Shown here in pieces: positions 1 through 6,491 of a DNA stretch of 64,000 bases (its first letter is position 1; each line of letters starts with the position of its first letter). The notes under the pieces are model-generated. The model did no database searches. It was not told the origin of the DNA and saw only the letters and a program-made list of their open reading frames with translations. Source of the stretch: CAIZQW01 sp942493055. GTDB lineage: Bacteria; Verrucomicrobiota; Kiritimatiellia; RFP12; UBA1067. The position numbers and the translations under genes are program-made. The stretch covers positions 5,890,001 to 5,954,000 of the forward strand of contig OW818680.1 of NCBI GenBank assembly GCA_942493055.1, read 5' to 3'.

Positions 1-183
1 GGCACCGATGAGGCCTGCGCCCCGGATCTGCATATCGGCGATGGCGCGGCGAAAGTCCTCGACCGTGAGCAGATCGAGGATTTCGAAGCTGTGCGGCAAG
101 CGGCATTGATTGATGATCTGGACAACGCCAGGCTCGCCTGTTTTTTCCCAAATCGTCCGATAATGATGTCCCTGAATCTTCAT
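1..183 (-). CDS. mtnA: Methylthioribose-1-phosphate isomerase, N-terminal part (cut by window edge)
   Basis: The start codon is the ATG at 183-181, and 61 codons are visible before the window edge. The encoded N-terminus has the pattern usual for MtnA: HYRTIW near residue 7, VVQIINQ near 20, LPHSFE near 29, and RGAGLIGA at the edge. The family isomerises 5-methylthioribose-1-phosphate to the ribulose form in methionine salvage, in the cytoplasm. The gene points away from the tRNA, so the intergenic region 184-319 probably holds its promoter. The identification rests on sequence pattern recognition of only 61 residues, but the match is specific. Confidence 0.85.
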   Translation of the reverse strand, partial: MKIQGHHYRTIWEKTGEPGVVQIINQCRLPHSFEILDLLTVEDFRRAIADMQIRGAGLIGA

Positions 184-319
184 GGCGTAGAAATGTACTA
201 CACCTCAGGGCAGTCGGGCAAGCGCACTTTTGGATAAAATTAAAAATATCTTCATCCTGCAATTGACTTTCCGCAGAAAATTTGGTTAACTACGCATCTC
301 TTTTACAAAAAGACCTTTT

Positions 320-395
<76 letters not shown>

Positions 396-427
396 TCCTT
401 CGCCCGCAGCGTAGCGGAGGGTGAAGG

Positions 428-757
428 ATGCCCTCCGTAGTTGGCCGAATGGTTGAGGCCACGAAGGAGGGCCTTATCTTTTTGTCGCTGCGAGACTACG
501 GATGGCAGGCCATCTCTTTTCACTACGTTTACATCTTGCGAAGCGAGTCTTATCCGAATCAGTCCTATGTCGGCATGACAGAGGACTTGAAGGCGCGACT
601 TGCGGTGCATAACGCGGGCGGCTCGCCTCACACATCAAAATATAAGCCTTGGGTGGTCGAGACTGCTATCGCCTTCACATCGCGTGAGAAGGCAACTGCC
701 TTTGAAGCATATCTGAAGACCGGTTCAGGCCACGAATTCCGTTACCGGCACTTCTAA
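428..757 (+). CDS. Small GIY-YIG nuclease-family protein, copy A
   Basis: This is a GIY-YIG endonuclease-fold protein of about 90-109 residues, in the size range of stand-alone UPF0213-type members. The core starts with YVYILRSE (GIY half), continues with YVGMTEDLKARL (YIG half with the catalytic Arg) and ends in a conserved TSKYKPW block and a Glu-containing FEAYLKTGSG helix. The ATG at 428 has a well-placed GGAGG. A TTG at 482, preceded by GGAGG, gives a shorter product that matches copy C. The segment from 455 onward is nearly repeated at 1309-1636, so this gene is part of a duplicated cassette. Its substrate is unknown. It could be a mobile-element nuclease or a repair nuclease. Confidence 0.8.
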   Translation: MPSVVGRMVEATKEGLIFLSLRDYGWQAISFHYVYILRSESYPNQSYVGMTEDLKARLAVHNAGGSPHTSKYKPWVVETAIAFTSREKATAFEAYLKTGSGHEFRYRHF

Positions 758-900
758 TCATTCCTGTTCTGCAACTTGATACATGAAGCCGGGCTGATAT
801 TTGAGGTCTTTTTGACAAACTCCCACTGTATCTAAGCCTAGGCGGGCCAGTTCTGGGCTGCCGAGCGAAACACGGAGTGTGAAGACTGCCTCGTCGACTT

Positions 901-1016
901 GTCCGCCGTCTTGGCCGCCGTCTTGGCCGCCGTAGCCTTGGCGAAGGAGGCAGCCTTGGCGAAGGAGGCAGCCTTGGCGAAGGAGGCAGCCTTGGCGAAG
1001 GAGCAGCTTTAGCGAA
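901..1016 (+). repeat. Short tandem repeats between GIY-YIG copies A and B
   Basis: Four head-to-tail copies of an 18-bp unit, GCAGCCTTGGCGAAGGAG (the first has T for C at base 2), occupy 932-1003. A partial copy follows. Just before them, the 12-bp word CGCCGTCTTGGC is repeated. There are no unique spacers, so this is not a CRISPR array. The same CCTTGGCGAAGG-type word family recurs weakly beside the other GIY-YIG copies. The tract separates copy A from copy B and may have driven the local duplication by slippage or recombination. Confidence 0.85.
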
Positions 1017-1059
1017 GGTGGAAGCAAAAGCGAAGCCGGGCGGATCATCGAGGTCTTGT

Positions 1060-1308
1060 ATGACAAACTTCCATTACGTCTACATCTTAAATGATTGTGC
1101 AACGCGCACCCACTTCTATGTCGGGCAAACCCGTGATCTGACGGCCCGTCTTGCAGCGCACAACAGCGGTCAATGCCCTCACACCAGCAAATATAAGCCA
1201 TGGAAGGTACAGACGGCTGTCGCCTTCGACTCCGAAGAAAAAGCATCAGCATTCGAAGCGTACTTGAAGACACACTCCGGCCGGGCTTTCGCAACTAAAC
1301 ATTTTTGA
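1060..1308 (+). CDS. Small GIY-YIG nuclease-family protein, copy B
   Basis: This 82-residue protein starts at ATG 1060, with GAGG about 7 bases upstream. An in-frame ATG at 1018 lies inside repeat-derived DNA and is less likely. The fold markers are YVYILND, then FYVGQTRDLTARL with the catalytic-type Arg, then TSKYKPW and FEAYLKTHSG. It is a distinct subtype from copies A and C (about half identical by eye). Its 3' end plus the following GAGGCCACGAAGGAG recurs in pieces at 1641-1694 and 4860-5054. The role is unknown; a DNA-cleaving activity is inferred only from the fold. Confidence 0.8.
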   Translation: MTNFHYVYILNDCATRTHFYVGQTRDLTARLAAHNSGQCPHTSKYKPWKVQTAVAFDSEEKASAFEAYLKTHSGRAFATKHF

Positions 1309-1333
1309 GGCCACGAAGGAGGGCCTTATCTTT

Positions 1334-1636
1334 TTGTCGCTGCGAGACTTCCGCCTCCGGTACTACGGCGGACAAGACGGATGGCAGGCCATCTCTTTTC
1401 ACTACGTTTACATCTTGCGAAGCGAGTCTTATCCGAAACAGTCCTATGTCGGCATGACAGAGGACTTGAAGGCGAGACTTGCGGTGCATAACGCTGGCGG
1501 TTCGCCTCACACCTCAAAATTTAAGCCGTGGGCAATCGAAACTGCTATCGCCTTCACATCGCGTGAGAAGGCTACTGCCTTTGAAGCCTATCTGAAGACC
1601 GGTTCAGGCCACGAATTCCGTTACCGGCACTTCTAG
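1334..1636 (+). CDS. Small GIY-YIG nuclease-family protein, copy C (near-duplicate of A)
   Basis: This gene encodes 100 residues from a TTG start at 1334. No upstream ATG is in frame, and GGAGG sits at about 1317-1321. The product differs from copy A at only a few positions in the core (for example KQSYVG for NQSYVG and KFKPW for KYKPW). It also carries a short insert, before the GIY half, coded by a repeat word (CGGTACTACGGCGGACAAG). The order A-B-C-(B tail) shows that an A-B cassette of roughly 850 bp was duplicated and that the second B was then deleted down to its tail. Confidence 0.75.
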   Translation: MSLRDFRLRYYGGQDGWQAISFHYVYILRSESYPKQSYVGMTEDLKARLAVHNAGGSPHTSKFKPWAIETAIAFTSREKATAFEAYLKTGSGHEFRYRHF

Positions 1637-1640
1637 TTTT

Positions 1641-1694
1641 TACTTGAAGACACACTCCGGCCGGGCTTTCGCTACTAAACATTTTTGAGGCCAC
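1641..1694 (+). repeat. Residual tail of a second copy of GIY-YIG gene B
   Basis: These 54 bases match 1261-1314 (the last codons of copy B and the downstream GAGGCCAC) with one visible difference. They lie directly after the stop codon of copy C. They also supply the last codons, read antisense, of the opposing gene at 1675-1971. This is a scar of deletion after cassette duplication. Confidence 0.85.
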
Positions 1695-1971
1695 AGCAGC
1701 AGTCTAGGGGTTTCGCCTCGGCAGGCCAGTTATGGTCTGCTTCGCGGTTCTCGATCATGCGCTCGCGCCAGTAATCCTTATCCTCGGGGTCGATGACCTC
1801 TGCGAACGATTCGACCTCGCGGTTCGCGATGTTGTCCTCGGCCTCCACGACCTGCTGCACGAGCACGGCGTTCTTATCCTGCTCCTCAGCCAGTTGTGCC
1901 TCAAGCGATTCGACGCGTGCTGAAAGCTCCTCGCACAGCGCCGGATAGTCAATAGTGTTTTCATCTGCCAT
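1675..1971 (-). CDS. Hypothetical acidic coiled-coil protein, C-terminus altered by repeat
   Basis: The gene encodes 98 residues and starts at ATG 1971, with AAAGGA about 8 bases upstream. Residues 10-50 are rich in Glu/Gln/Leu with heptad-like spacing (LCEELSARVESLEAQLAEEQ), consistent with a coiled coil. The rest is charged, with a YWRERMIENREA segment. The last residues (GLKNV) are encoded by the tail of the GIY-YIG repeat, so the natural C-terminus has been cut off. I do not recognise the family. A phage or plasmid accessory origin would fit the surroundings but is not shown. Confidence 0.55.
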   Translation of the reverse strand: MADENTIDYPALCEELSARVESLEAQLAEEQDKNAVLVQQVVEAEDNIANREVESFAEVIDPEDKDYWRERMIENREADHNWPAEAKPLDCCCGLKNV

Positions 1972-2211
1972 AGTTTTTTCCTTTCAGAAACATTATGCCT
2001 CTATACTAATAGCAATATCGTCAGTGTTAATTCGCGCAAAAAAAGGCTTTTAGAATTCCATTCCATCCCTGCCGGGTGTATACTGTCGCCATTATAGTAA
2101 CCTTTTTACGGGGTGAAGCTATGCGTCTGATCAGTGTTGTCTTGCTTGTATGTGAAGAAACTCATTCAGAATGGAGAGGTAAATGTCGAATGTCAAATTA
2201 CCCCTTTACCT

Positions 2212-2275
2212 CGCTTGGAGAAAAGAAGGAATGACCTCAATTGTTGAATTTTTAGCTACGACCCCTCTGCCTCCG
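2212..2275 (+). repeat. Solo right end of the RAYT element
   Basis: This segment matches, with a few changes, the 3' end of both RAYT copies: their last codons, then CAATTGTTGAATTTTTAGC and ACGACCCCTCTGCCTC. There is no transposase here, so it is either a solo end or the footprint of a deleted element. It falls inside an apparent 64-codon reading frame at 2183-2377 that is a chimera of the repeat and a gene fragment. Confidence 0.8.
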
Positions 2276-2377
2276 ACCTGCCACTCGATCAAGGCCTTCC
2301 AGGACGGTATCAATCTCGGCGACGTCTACTACGCCGGTGTCAGCGTGCCGCCGGACATCCGGCAGCCGGCCCAGTAA
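2276..2377 (+). pseudogene. C-terminal gene fragment of unknown family
   Basis: Immediately after the solo RAYT end, GC-rich coding-like sequence reads HSIKAFQDGINLGDVYYAG and then VSVPPDIRQPAQ, followed by a stop. Base composition differs sharply from the AT-rich Rhs tip that follows. It looks like the last 30-odd residues of a larger gene whose 5' part was removed when the repeat arrived. I do not recognise the family. Confidence 0.4.
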
Positions 2378-2411
2378 GGCTGCGAATCTGATTTGAAACT
2401 ATCCTGACACA

Positions 2412-2999
2412 TTGACAATGAAAACAGAAAGCACAGGCATCAGCGGTGGGCTAAATCTGTATGCGTTCTGCGGGAATAACTCGATAAACTTCAGAGATCC
2501 ACTGGGGCTGGAAGATATTGATGTAACAGTATATGATGGTAATGATATTCCAGAATCAGCAGATTGCTCCGGAGGGAGGCAATTTGAAGGTGCTGCAAAA
2601 CGTGCAAGTAAATTTAATTACGACATGGGCAATGACAAAGGTCTATCTGGCTTGTTCTTTTATTTGATCGAACTTAGATCTAAGGGTTTTTCGATTAAGA
2701 GCATCTCGATATATGATCATGGAATTAATGGGCGAACACAGCAATATGATGATAAACCTCTGATAGACACGCCTGATGCCGAGCTCTATATGTGGGCGAT
2801 AGGGGATTTGATGAAATCAGATGGTGTAATTAATATGATGGGTTGCTGGGTTGGCAAGGAAGTAGAACTTCTTCAGTTTTATGCAAACTGCTTTAATCGA
2901 AAAGTGACGGGTTCAAAATATAAAGTGACTTATGTTACAACCGATGAATCTGTTTATTGTCTCCGATTTAATGTTAGAGAAAGGAGTCCGAAGAGATGA
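2412..2999 (+). CDS. Orphan Rhs C-terminal tip with candidate toxin domain
   Basis: The product is about 195 residues from a TTG start at 2412. Residues 13-32 carry the end of the Rhs/YD-repeat core (GLNLYAFCGNN, then INFRDPLGL), the fixed junction after which polymorphic toxin tips begin. Residues 33-195 form a separate domain, more AT-rich than neighbouring genes. It has SIYDHGINGR near residue 100 and a hydrophobic strand ending in MMGCW near residue 143. That His-Gly and Gly-Cys layout recalls caspase-like or DUF4347-type folds, but this is inference. The upstream Rhs core and delivery genes are absent, so this is a displaced tip cassette. The next gene overlaps it by 4 bases. Confidence 0.7.
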   Translation: MTMKTESTGISGGLNLYAFCGNNSINFRDPLGLEDIDVTVYDGNDIPESADCSGGRQFEGAAKRASKFNYDMGNDKGLSGLFFYLIELRSKGFSIKSISIYDHGINGRTQQYDDKPLIDTPDAELYMWAIGDLMKSDGVINMMGCWVGKEVELLQFYANCFNRKVTGSKYKVTYVTTDESVYCLRFNVRERSPKR

Positions 3000-3466
3000 T
3001 ACGAAATACGGGCAAAAAGGTAAAATACATCAAGACGAAAGTTTTTTTGTTATTTATTTTGTTATTCTTATGTTTGAATCTGGCATGGGTTAGAACAGTT
3101 TATTTCTGTGATCTCACGGGACGTAAAAGAATAGTTGATCGGGTTTTTTTTGTGCCAGTACATACGATAGAGCTGGACACGGATACATCTCGCTGGCTAG
3201 ATACACAGCTAGGGGCTACACAATCCCGATTGTGGTTATCCTATCACCATCGAACATTTATTGACTTGCCTTATACAATAGCAAATATGACGTTGGCTAG
3301 GTCTGTTTATCAAGAATGTGTTTTAGTTCCAGACACAAGTGAAAATCGTAAGAAGGAGCTACTAGAAGCTATGCAGAAATTACGTAAGCGTGAGGAAAGT
3401 GAACGGTCGAAAAAGTCCGGCGGTTACCGATTAAGCGATCAGGACTTGGGCCTGTTTGATGGCTAG
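2996..3466 (+). CDS. Small single-pass membrane protein, candidate immunity partner
   Basis: The gene encodes 156 residues and starts at the ATG that overlaps the stop of the Rhs tip (ATGA), so the two are translationally coupled. Residues 15-33 are a strong membrane segment preceded by a Lys-rich stretch (KKVKYIKTK), predicting a short cytoplasmic N-terminus. The remaining 120 residues would be outside the membrane and end in a highly charged helix (KKELLEAMQKLRKREESER). No family is recognised. Position directly after a toxin-like Rhs tip is the classic place for a cognate immunity gene, so that role is inferred from context only. Confidence 0.6.
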   Translation: MIRNTGKKVKYIKTKVFLLFILLFLCLNLAWVRTVYFCDLTGRKRIVDRVFFVPVHTIELDTDTSRWLDTQLGATQSRLWLSYHHRTFIDLPYTIANMTLARSVYQECVLVPDTSENRKKELLEAMQKLRKREESERSKKSGGYRLSDQDLGLFDG

Positions 3467-3521
3467 CCACTTGGTCGAGGTCCAGTCCTCGGACAGCGCC
3501 TTTATCTATGGGAGGCTTAGG
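3459..3521 (+). pseudogene. Possible 5' gene fragment cut by the RAYT element
   Basis: Overlapping the end of the previous gene, ATG 3459 opens a frame encoding MASHLVEVQSSDSAFIYGR. It then runs into the RAYT left-end repeat and stops within it. The peptide resembles the start of KTSC-type small proteins, in which a short beta segment contains a Ser-Ser-x-x-Ala/Ile pattern. The evidence is weak because only about 18 residues survive. Confidence 0.25.
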
Positions 3522-3565
3522 GGTCGTAGCTAAAGGAGGCTTAGGGGTCGTAGCTAAATATTCAA
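3513..3565 (+). repeat. Left end of RAYT element 1, doubled
   Basis: The word AGGCTTAGGGGTCGTAGC followed by TAAA occurs twice head to tail (3513-3534 and 3537-3558). The second copy continues into TATTCAA. It is the inverted counterpart of the right end downstream of the transposase (TTGAATTTTTAGC, then ACGACCCCTCTGCCT). It includes a GTAG tetranucleotide, as in REP sequences recognised by RAYT enzymes. Doubling of the left end also occurs at element 2. Confidence 0.8.
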
Positions 3566-3609
3566 TATTTGAGATTGCGTTGGCCTGTCGCCTCTGCTAA
3601 TGTACAACC

Positions 3610-4662
3610 ATGCCGAGACAATTGAGACATCATATGCCAGGCGGATGGTACCATGTTACGACCCGAGGGCTGGGACGCCGCGAGCTTTTCCATACGGATC
3701 GCGACCGCGAACATTTCGTTGAGCTTCTGGAAGGAATGGTCGAGCGCTACCGCATGATCCTGCATGCTTATGTGCTGATGGGGAACCATTACCATCTGCT
3801 GATCGAATCGCCTGAAGGGAATGTCAGCCGGGCTCTGCAGTGGCTGAACACCAGCTACAGCGTCTGGCACAACATCAAACATGGCTGCGCGGGGGCTCTC
3901 TTCCAGTCTCGTTTCAAAAGCATCCCTATTGACAGCGAGGGTTCCTGGGCGCTGGAGTGCTCTCTGTATGTCCACCTAAACCCCGTGCGGTTAAAGAAAC
4001 TGGGACAGGGCAAGGATGACCGCCGGCGCGAAAAGCAGGGGATGCTCCCTGAAGAGCCAAGCAAGGAGCAGATTTTAAAGAGGCTTGAGACACTCCGCAG
4101 TCATCCGTGGAGTTCCTATCCCGCGTATGCCGGATATGTCGAGCCTCCCACCTGGCTGACGTGTGCGGAACTGTGGAGGCGCTGCGCCGACAAGGGGAAA
4201 GACCCGAAGAAGGAATACAGGGAGTGGATCGAGGATTACGTCAGGCAGGGGGTTGCGGAAGGAGCCTTCGCCAAGCTGTCGACGGCAGTAGCTATCGGAA
4301 GTGCGGAGTTCATCGCGAAACTGCGCAAGCAGGTGTTGAAGCAAAAAGGCGAGAACACAAACGAGCGGGACTGGAGAAGACTGCTGCCTTTCACGGAGGT
4401 GATGGCTGCTGTCGGTAGTGCCAGGGGTGAGCCTTGGGAAAACTTTGTAAACCGGCACGGCGACTGGGGCCGGGATCTTGCACTTTACATCGGACGGGTG
4501 CGCTGTGGACTGACTCTGAAAGAGCTGGGCGGATATACCGATATTAACGCGGCATCGGTGTCGCAGGCTGCAATACGCATCCGAAAGATGCTGACAGAGG
4601 ATAAAGCGCTCGCCAGGGCGTACCGGAAGACGCTCCGAATCCTTGGAGAAAAGAAAGTATGA
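3610..4662 (+). CDS. REP-associated tyrosine transposase (RAYT), copy 1
   Basis: The 350-residue protein is a Y1/HUH single-strand transposase. The metal-binding HUH motif is H60-Y-H62 in LMGNHYHLLIE. The nucleophilic Tyr is Y120 in SLYVHLNPVR, the standard RAYT context. An N-terminal beta-strand region (GWYHVTTRG) and a C-terminal helix-turn-helix-like segment (about 295-330, LTLKELGGY...ASVSQAAIRI), found in longer RAYTs, are also present. The family nicks and rejoins single-stranded DNA at REP hairpins. The gene lies between matching inverted ends. The protein is identical to copy 2 at 5161-6213, so the duplication is recent. Confidence 0.92.
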   Translation: MPRQLRHHMPGGWYHVTTRGLGRRELFHTDRDREHFVELLEGMVERYRMILHAYVLMGNHYHLLIESPEGNVSRALQWLNTSYSVWHNIKHGCAGALFQSRFKSIPIDSEGSWALECSLYVHLNPVRLKKLGQGKDDRRREKQGMLPEEPSKEQILKRLETLRSHPWSSYPAYAGYVEPPTWLTCAELWRRCADKGKDPKKEYREWIEDYVRQGVAEGAFAKLSTAVAIGSAEFIAKLRKQVLKQKGENTNERDWRRLLPFTEVMAAVGSARGEPWENFVNRHGDWGRDLALYIGRVRCGLTLKELGGYTDINAASVSQAAIRIRKMLTEDKALARAYRKTLRILGEKKV

Positions 4663-4857
4663 CCTCAATTGTTGATTTTTAGCTACGACCCCTCTGCCTC
4701 TCCGCGGCATCGGTGTCGCAGGCTGCAATACGCATCCGAAAGATGCTGACAGAGGATAAAGCGCTCGCCAGGGCGTACCGGAAGACGCTCCGAATCCTTG
4801 GAGAAAAGAAAGTATGACCTCAATTGTTGAATTTTTAGCTACGACCCCTCTGCCTCT
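4548..4857 (+). repeat. 155-bp tandem duplication of the RAYT 3' end
   Basis: The last 115 bases of RAYT copy 1 plus its right end (4548-4702) are repeated at offset 155 (4703-4857). The two units differ by one A in the TTGA(A)TTTTTAGC right end. The second unit therefore carries a stranded C-terminal transposase fragment and a second right end. The event could reflect replication slippage or one-ended insertion. Confidence 0.88.
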
Positions 4858-4859
4858 CA

Positions 4860-5041
4860 AAACCCGTGATCTGACGGCCCGTCTTGCAGCGCACAACAGC
4901 GGTCAATGCCCCCACACCTGCAAATATAAGCCATGGAAGGTGCAGACGGCTGTCGCCTTCGACTCCGAAGAAAAAGCATCAGCATTCGAAGCGTACTTGA
5001 AGACACACTCCGGCCGGGCTTTCGCAACTAAACATTTTTGA
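4860..5041 (+). pseudogene. Truncated copy of GIY-YIG gene B
   Basis: Bases 4860-5054 match 1128-1322 with few changes. They cover the second half of GIY-YIG gene B, its stop codon and the trailing GAGGCCACGAAGGAG. The GIY half and the Tyr-Val-Gly segment are missing, so no nuclease can be made. An apparent 75-codon frame from ATG 4814 only joins the RAYT right end to this fragment. Its position between two RAYT copies shows that GIY-YIG sequences and RAYT elements have been shuffled together. Confidence 0.85.
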
Positions 5042-5058
5042 GGCCACGAAGGAGAAAG

Positions 5059-5116
5059 AGGCTTAGGGGTCGTAGCTAAATATTCAAAGGCTTAGGGGTC
5101 GTAGCTAAATATTCAA
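5059..5116 (+). repeat. Left end of RAYT element 2, doubled
   Basis: Two direct copies of AGGCTTAGGGGTCGTAGC plus TAAATATTCAA lie at 5059-5087 and 5088-5116. As at element 1, the end is doubled, but here both copies include TATTCAA. From 5088 onward the sequence follows element 1 at a fixed offset of 1551. Confidence 0.85.
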
Positions 5117-5160
5117 TATTTGAGATTGCGTTGGCCTGTCGCCTCTGCTAATGTACAACC

Positions 5161-6213
5161 ATGCCGAGACAATTGAGACATCATATGCCAGGCGGATGGT
5201 ACCATGTTACGACCCGAGGGCTGGGACGCCGCGAGCTTTTCCATACGGATCGCGACCGCGAACATTTCGTTGAGCTTCTGGAAGGAATGGTCGAGCGCTA
5301 CCGCATGATCCTGCATGCTTATGTGCTGATGGGGAACCATTACCATCTGCTGATCGAATCGCCTGAAGGGAATGTCAGCCGGGCTCTGCAGTGGCTGAAC
5401 ACCAGCTACAGCGTCTGGCACAACATCAAACATGGCTGCGCGGGGGCTCTCTTCCAGTCTCGTTTCAAAAGCATCCCTATTGACAGCGAGGGTTCCTGGG
5501 CGCTGGAGTGCTCTCTGTATGTCCACCTAAACCCCGTGCGGTTAAAGAAACTGGGACAGGGCAAGGATGACCGCCGGCGCGAAAAGCAGGGGATGCTCCC
5601 TGAAGAGCCAAGCAAGGAGCAGATTTTAAAGAGGCTTGAGACACTCCGCAGTCATCCGTGGAGTTCCTATCCCGCGTATGCCGGATATGTCGAGCCTCCC
5701 ACCTGGCTGACGTGTGCGGAACTGTGGAGGCGCTGCGCCGACAAGGGGAAAGACCCGAAGAAGGAATACAGGGAGTGGATCGAGGATTACGTCAGGCAGG
5801 GGGTTGCGGAAGGAGCCTTCGCCAAGCTGTCGACGGCAGTAGCTATCGGAAGTGCGGAGTTCATCGCGAAACTGCGCAAGCAGGTGTTGAAGCAAAAAGG
5901 CGAGAACACAAACGAGCGGGACTGGAGAAGACTGCTGCCTTTCACGGAGGTGATGGCTGCTGTCGGTAGTGCCAGGGGTGAGCCTTGGGAAAACTTTGTA
6001 AACCGGCACGGCGACTGGGGCCGGGATCTTGCACTTTACATCGGACGGGTGCGCTGTGGACTGACTCTGAAAGAGCTGGGCGGATATACCGATATTAACG
6101 CGGCATCGGTGTCGCAGGCTGCAATACGCATCCGAAAGATGCTGACAGAGGATAAAGCGCTCGCCAGGGCGTACCGGAAGACGCTCCGAATCCTTGGAGA
6201 AAAGAAGGTATGA
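5161..6213 (+). CDS. REP-associated tyrosine transposase (RAYT), copy 2
   Basis: The product is identical in all 350 residues to copy 1, with H60-Y-H62 as the HUH pair and Y120 as the nucleophile. The only nucleotide change I noticed in the coding region is synonymous, in the penultimate Lys codon (AAA to AAG). RAYTs usually occur as single, domesticated genes per genome. Two intact, virtually identical copies about 1.5 kb apart are unusual and point to recent mobility or local amplification. The right end follows at 6225-6253. Confidence 0.92.
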   Translation: MPRQLRHHMPGGWYHVTTRGLGRRELFHTDRDREHFVELLEGMVERYRMILHAYVLMGNHYHLLIESPEGNVSRALQWLNTSYSVWHNIKHGCAGALFQSRFKSIPIDSEGSWALECSLYVHLNPVRLKKLGQGKDDRRREKQGMLPEEPSKEQILKRLETLRSHPWSSYPAYAGYVEPPTWLTCAELWRRCADKGKDPKKEYREWIEDYVRQGVAEGAFAKLSTAVAIGSAEFIAKLRKQVLKQKGENTNERDWRRLLPFTEVMAAVGSARGEPWENFVNRHGDWGRDLALYIGRVRCGLTLKELGGYTDINAASVSQAAIRIRKMLTEDKALARAYRKTLRILGEKKV

Positions 6214-6224
6214 CCTCAATTGTT

Positions 6225-6253
6225 GAATTTTTAGCTACGACCCCTCTGCCTCT
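6225..6253 (+). repeat. Right end of RAYT element 2
   Basis: TTGAATTTTTAGC followed by ACGACCCCTCTGCCTC is the inverted complement of the left-end word. It marks the outer boundary of the RAYT-rich segment. The next bases belong to a different, phage-like fragment. Confidence 0.8.
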
Positions 6254-6254
6254 T

Positions 6255-6299
6255 TCACAGTCGGGGCAGTGGGTGCCGGTCTTGGGTCTTGCCGAGGAT
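6255..6299 (-). pseudogene. Tiny fragment of a phage-head-like gene
   Basis: Read on the minus strand, this stretch encodes SSARPKTGTHCPDCE. The GTHCPxCE core also occurs in the longer fragment at 9101-9226, so both derive from related genes. The break coincides with the RAYT right end. The family guess (Mu gpF-like minor head protein, which has Cys pairs near its end) comes from the longer fragment. Confidence 0.35.
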
Positions 6300-6491
6300 A
6301 CAGAATGACTAGGAACTCATCACCGACCATTTTGAATCAAGGATTCTCTTGTCCAACAGACCTCAGAGCGAGTATAATCCATCCCATGAGGGTGAGATAG
6401 CATGGGAAAGCAATGGGCTTGCATGAAGGGCGCAATATCCTGTGTCCGAGAGCATCTGCCCCCAGCCCCTTAAAGAATAAGGAGTCCTTTT

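Noticed and set aside
932..1003. CRISPR array
   Set aside because: The 18-bp units are directly adjacent without spacers, and no cas genes are near.
758..1294. Minus-strand frame of 178 codons with repeated LLRQGC
   Set aside because: It reads the 18-bp tandem repeat and the antisense of GIY-YIG gene B, and has no codon bias or start support.
2183..2377. 64-residue protein gene
   Set aside because: The first half is a translated RAYT right end found elsewhere as non-coding sequence. Only the second half is plausible gene remnant.
4075..4896. 273-codon minus-strand frame
   Set aside because: It is antisense to RAYT copy 1 and its tandem 3' repeat, and duplicates internally because the repeat does.
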